Positions 58,791 through 64,000 of a DNA stretch of 64,000 bases are shown here, one piece after another. Every line of letters starts with the position of its first letter. Position 1 is the first letter of the stretch. The notes under the pieces are model-generated. The model ran no database searches and was not told the DNA's origin. It worked only from the letters and a program-made list of their open reading frames with translations. Origin of the DNA: Taenia hydatigena (taxonomy: Eukaryota > Platyhelminthes > Cestoda > Cyclophyllidea > Taeniidae). The position numbers were made by a program, and so were the translations under genes. The stretch covers positions 18,681,761-18,745,760 of the forward strand of contig JADWOT020000001.1 of assembly GCA_036345935.2 (NCBI GenBank). Reading direction: 5' to 3'.

Positions 58791-61700
58791 AATTGCAATT
58801 GTACAAGGTATTCAAATAGAAGAGCTAATTATCAGCAGCTAAAACATGTTACTCGTTTCTGCACACTGTACTAACGAAGTCGATACTTTCTCCTTTTAAG
58901 AAAAGAAAGCGTCTGCTTGAACGAACAGAAATATGGGCCAGCAAATTGTTCGCTATGCCCGATTTTCTATGTTACTACCTTTCAAAAAATAATATTGGCG
59001 TGACATTATGAGGCAATACAATTTGGTGCTTCACAGCATTCGCTGGAGGTAGGAGATTACGAAATCCCCAGATTTGGACTGCTTCTTCCACCGTTGCATG
59101 ACTAATTAACTTGTCTCTGCCTCAAAGGGTGCTGCCGGAATTGTACCCAGCTACTTTCACTACAGAACAGATGTTAATTGTCGCATGCAATTCTTTCTGT
59201 CACTTTATTTTTGTTTTTGTGGAAATCTACTAAACCAATGCAGCTCATCATGACCAAACTAACACAGAACCCAGGAATACACAAGGCTCTGAAGCGGTTG
59301 CTCCAAGTTTTGTCAATCAGTTTGAATGTTAATATGGGGTACACGAAACCTTCCATAGCAACTAAGGCCCTAATTTTGAAATCTTCATGCTACTGAGCTT
59401 TGCGGGACCAACTGCATTCCAAAGACACGCACAGCATCTGATCATTTACGAGATAACCGACTGCTGAAAATGACGAATTGCATTGTGATCGGACTACTGA
59501 CTCTTCACTAAGTAGGCGCAATCAGAAGACTGGAATGTAAGCCTAGGAAGTCCTCAACTTGCCTAAAGGGCTTCAGTCCCTATATCGGCTGGTGTTTTGC
59601 CGTTCGAGATAATCACAAGTCGTGGAATGAGAAGTACTTCCAATACTTCCCCACCAAACAAAGAAATAACATCCGAAAAAGCACTAGAGCAAGTAAAAAA
59701 ACCATCTCACCTACAAACCACCTTGTCTGCAACGCATAACTCCATGCGTAGCCAAATGCCAATCGCATAACACTATGAGTTCCTACAAAGGTGGACCACT
59801 GATATGTGATGACGTGGATTGCCAACGGGAGATGGAGAACTGTTAAATGGCATATTATTGACTACCTACAATGATAGCATCAGGGATGCTGCTCGAAGAG
59901 ACACGGGTCTATGCTATACGAGTGCTGCTATAAATGTACCTTTGAGTCGACAAATAGTAGGAAGGTGTGAAGATAATGTTATGGCTTTTAAGATCAGTTA
60001 TACATTGGATTACAACTAACAACTTGTAGCACAATGCTTGAATTAATATGACAGTTTGCTGTATGCAACACGGATTAATATCCATTTGTTTTCAATAAGA
60101 TTGTTAAAAATTGATTAGTTTTGCATCATCGTATTACCTCTGCAGAATGCCTTTTCTGAAAATTGCTAATCTTGCATTCATTTTACGACCAATGCTGACG
60201 TTTTCCTTAGCACATCTCAATGGTATCCGACATAGGCAGAATGTGCGTAGAGTATCTGGATGCCCTCCGTATGCGATACGCGGCTTTGTGTGAATCATTT
60301 TGCCTTCTTTTGTGGTTAAGCTGCTGCGAGAAGCCTTGGAGCTGACCACTGAAATGCCTTCTACATGTTTCTTCCACTTCTTATCCTTAGGCTCCTTTCA
60401 AATTTACTCACATTTCCAAAACATTCCGATTAGATTGTTATTGATAGGGCTAATGCATTTAATGCCATGTTGTGTGGGTGATAGTGTTTCTCAACACGTG
60501 AAGCCCTCTGCGATCAACCCTAATGCGGCGCAAACGTCAAGGAATTTGCCAAATCAATCTCACAGTCGCAATACTGGCTACGCCATCCCCTGGAATCTTT
60601 ATGGTAAGGCACAGGCAACCATTTTATTGCCTCTCAAGTTGTATCTACGCCTTTAGCCAAGTAAAGACTAGGCAAAGTGTCTTCACTCTTATCCCACGAC
60701 GGGCTGTGCTGCATCATTTCTCACTTTGGGTATGCAATAGTAATGGCACCACAGTTAGAAGGATGCGAATCCATTACCCTGCTTTTGAGCAAAGTGCACG
60801 AAAATAAGCCTTGATCGGGGCTTCTTCGGTATTCAAGCCGAAATTTCGGGTGATTCAATTTCAATTAATGCAACAAGTGAGGTAATCAGAAAGCCCCTTA
60901 ATGCAGAGTTTATAGTTAGGTATTTTTGCAAACATTAAGGGTGATAAAAAATGCACCATCTCATTATGGACAGAAGTTGAAGGCTCAGATGTCACAAGTA
61001 GGGGATCTGCACCAACCTCTGCAGTCACAACGAACAGCAGATCAAATCAGATCAACTCCCACAGCCACCACTACTTGTGGATCTACTTCGACGGTTTTAA
61101 ACCAACGCAGCCCAGTTTGATTCCAATGCTAGTTGTCCTTAGTTGTGTCGCCTCGCAAATCCTGTAAATAGCCAAATACTTCACCTGCGCAGACTATTAC
61201 AGATCAAAACCTATATTTTCCACAAATGCAATATTCCAGGTAAAAGATCTGTCGAGCTATTATTTATTCACCCTTGTTTAACTACGAGTTGATGTGGCGT
61301 CATGAATAGTTCCCCATCAACATGAGCAGCTTTTAATATATATCTCTTCAATCTCCCTAGTCCTCAAATGGCTTTGCCCTTTTGGGGTGATTTTAAACAA
61401 TTTAATCTAGGTCACAAGTAAGTCGATCAATTAGTGTGCCCACTCTCATCATGCAATTTATTACTTTTGTAGTGACCTATTCAAATGTACTATAGGTTGT
61501 CTCATCCCGGTAAGCTTTACTTAAAGTTCGCTAATGGTCACTCTAGGCCATGCTAGAAAAGTTCAGTGGTGGCTGGGCGTGCCGGTGGACCAAGTGATGG
61601 AGACAAATTTAGGCATACACAGGTTCAGAAGTACATGCTAAAGTACAGATGCATGTGCTTAAGTCATAAGAGTTGAGATGTTGTAAGTCTCCCGGTGAGC

Positions 61701-62890
61701 TTGTTTGACTGCCTTAGAAATGTCTTCTCGAGGTAGATTACCATAACCAAAATCGCTAACCTTTCTTCTCATGAGTATTTATCAGCTAGGCGGATTGCTT
61801 AATATTGTAGAACGCGGCGACCTAATTTAGTCCTGTGTGCAAGCACTGCATCGCACTAGCTACTCATTGGCTTAATCTCACACGTACGTTTACTGTGCTT
61901 GAGATAAGCTCATGTGTATCAAAATTGCCACCTTTTAATTACTCGTTGCTCACAGGATTGAGAATTCAATGCATATGACCATTATTTCACGGTTTGAACA
62001 GCCCACCTGATTTATTTGCACCAACGGAAAGCGATTTTTGTTTCTAAGTAGATGTAATTGCTTCAATAGAAAAGATAGGTCATAGAAATGAAGCATTTGC
62101 CAGTCATGTGTGTGCGCAGTGAAACCAAAGACAAGGTAACAGTGCAACAATTTTATGCATCTTTTCTTGGTCCAGTCCATTTCTCGTATAGGCTCGTAAA
62201 TGGCACGCACACGTTGGAAATTACGTCAGAGCAAACAAGTTGTAGGATATTCTCTATTGTACCTCAGAGGTCTAGAAACGGATGCATCCATCCCCTGCAT
62301 TTCTACGCAGCAATCGCTTTGCGACATCATGCAGGATACTTCCTGTTAGTTATCACAGCCGATAAAAAAGCGCACCTTTATTGAATGCTTTGAGACTACA
62401 GTTATCATGCAGGTTTAGTTTGTTTTCAGCTAATGCACCTCAATAAGTAGTCATCTTTAGGGTCTTATGGCGAGGAATATCCCATTGCACACCAAATTGG
62501 TAGCGACAGTCCATCATTGGTTCTAGTATTGTTGCTGGTTTCGCCCACAACTGATTATATGCACATCCGGTCGCCAGATGCATACAACCTGAGCTCCTGA
62601 ACTTCCACAAGACTGCTGCCACTTATTTGACAATCGTAATATGTTTCTGTAACATTGTCAGGGATCCATTCTCTGTGATGCGTGCGAAGATGCGCTAGTT
62701 TAAATAGCTAAATACAATTGTGCGCACGAATTAGACATGCTGAAGTGATCACAAGTCCAACTATCAAAGTGGGTTTGCATTCCCGATACCATTGAGCGAA
62801 GGTTGAATTAATAGATAAGGTGCCACGCAATAACGCTGTTAGATGGCGAGAATAAGACCGATGCATTTGACTGCAATCAAAAATGTAAAT
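58791..62890. other. Intergenic, no gene recognised
   Basis: Frames up to 118 codons (60300-60656, +) without recognisable domains or splice context. Confidence 0.45.
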
Positions 62891-62899
62891 ATGGCATTC

Positions 62900-63540
62900 C
62901 AGCAAATAATTAGTGAAAAAGGGGAAGGAAATAGCTGCAATGAAGAGGGGTGCGTAGGGCTGTGAACCGAACAACCCACTCCATTTAGTCTTCTGCTTGT
63001 ATCGTATCAACAAACTTAGCTTCTTGAGACTCCACAGTCCTTATTGTCTCATTGTCCATCCACTTAATTTACTCACATAAATGGAGTAGCGCCACGTCTA
63101 AATTATGGGTAAAGATGGACTGGGCAAAATTATTTCGCTAAGGTGTGTTTCTCACTTTGTATTTGCTAGATTTGCAGTGGCATATAACATCTGCTTACTT
63201 GCCAGCTGGGCGGAGAAATAGAGACTGTCAGAGCATTATTTCGATCGCCTCACTTCTATATTTCAGTCGGAGGTATTTATTTGAAGTGCTTAAGTGTCCC
63301 TGCCTATTCAGAGATTGTCAGTATACTCAGACCACACAGAGGAAGACAGCATCCCTCCACCAGGCTAAAGCTTCCGCAAATTCGCGCAGTGCCCAGCGAT
63401 CTTCACAACCAGGCTATTAAGGTCGTCCACACATGTCATATCCCGTGCATGCGCTCAAGCACACACACGAGTAATTCAAGTTGTGGAAATTTGTAAAACA
63501 AGTCACAATTGTTGATGTGTTTCATGACTTTGTGGCTTAA
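62900..63540 (+). repeat. Direct repeat family D, copy 2
   Basis: Same orientation as copy 1, about 43.7 kb away. Blocks in order: actccatttagtcttctg (62979), aatggagtagcgccacgtct (63080), tttcagtcggaggtattta (about 63262), agaggaagacagcatccctc (63338), and cgtccacacatg / catgcgctcaag (about 63423-63460). Divergence between copies is high with many small indels, so the duplication is old. Confidence 0.7.
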
Positions 63541-64000
63541 GATCCTAAAATTGTACAAGGCCTTCCATATAGATGACGAATCATCCGAAGGGGGCCTGCA
63601 ATCATGCGAAACTTAAAACAATTCTCCATCAAACTGCTCATACCTGTCACCTGCCTCAACATTTACCTCCACTTAGACTACCTCTTGTCCTAATGCCTTC
63701 GGCAAAATGTAGCATTTATAAATGTGGTCGAATTGTACGCGGCTGTGAAGTTTGTCGAATCACCTGGCCACAGGAGGTGGGTCACGCTCAGCTACAGCTC
63801 GTCATCAAAGTAAAACTTGCAAAATACAAACTTTTGAGAGCATTGTATCAACAATTTCGACTATCGCATCATAAAATGCACCCCATCTTCCTACTCAAAT
63901 TGTGCCTTCAGATTCTTGCGCATCTCAATGATGCCTGAAAATATTGGCGGAGGAAATTTTAATCAGCCTTGGGAATGCTGAATGTTTGCTAAGAATAACT
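63541..64000. other. Window end, no gene recognised
   Basis: A 121-codon + frame (63573-63938) contains CGRIVRGCEVCR and a Leu-rich end. The Cys spacing is not a motif I can name, and it may be chance. Confidence 0.3.

Overview
This looks like nuclear DNA of a flatworm, most likely a tapeworm (Cestoda) and probably a taeniid. Nothing in it resembles bacterial or viral genome organisation. Split genes with GT-AG introns of about 72-73 bp sit in moderately AT-rich sequence with a scaffold gap of exactly 100 N. The taeniid guess rests on one locus: a short secreted protein with a single fibronectin type III (Fn3) domain and a hydrophobic tail, the layout of the oncosphere antigens EG95/45W/TSOL18. 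No sequence search was possible, so the species assignment is inference.

Layout. (1) 2.46-3.37 kb, + strand: oncosphere-antigen-like gene with signal peptide, Fn3 exon and hydrophobic C-terminal exon. (2) 5.5-16.5 kb: a gene graveyard. At least three relics of protein (probably tyrosine) kinase domains lie on the - strand, mixed with four copies of a diverged ~0.4-1 kb repeat (family A), three on + and one on -. Family A shows protein-level conservation and splice-like edges, so it may itself be a decayed exon family. (3) 17.7-19.0 kb: a stretch of different composition that looks like the 3' end of a - strand gene, cut by the gap at 19,027-19,126. (4) 19.1-19.8 and 62.9-63.5 kb: the two copies of a direct repeat (family D). 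(5) 25.4-26.0 kb: relic of a Ty3/gypsy-type integrase. (6) 34.9-35.6 and 40.8-41.7 kb: two direct copies of repeat family C. (7) 45.2-49.0 kb, + strand: a five-exon spermidine synthase gene with clean splice sites and a poly(A) signal, but with a one-base deletion in exon 2 and an in-frame stop in exon 4. (8) 52.6-58.7 kb, + strand: a decaying multi-exon Fn3 receptor-like locus with tandemly duplicated Fn3 units and one transmembrane exon.

The main feature of the window is decay: almost every recognisable coding block carries a frameshift, a stop or a lost catalytic residue. The oncosphere-antigen-like gene is the least damaged. I found no convincing tRNA, rRNA, spliced-leader gene, CRISPR array or intact transposon. 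Most of the rest (about 20-34 kb, 36-40 kb, 42-45 kb, 59-62 kb) is intergenic sequence in which I recognise nothing.
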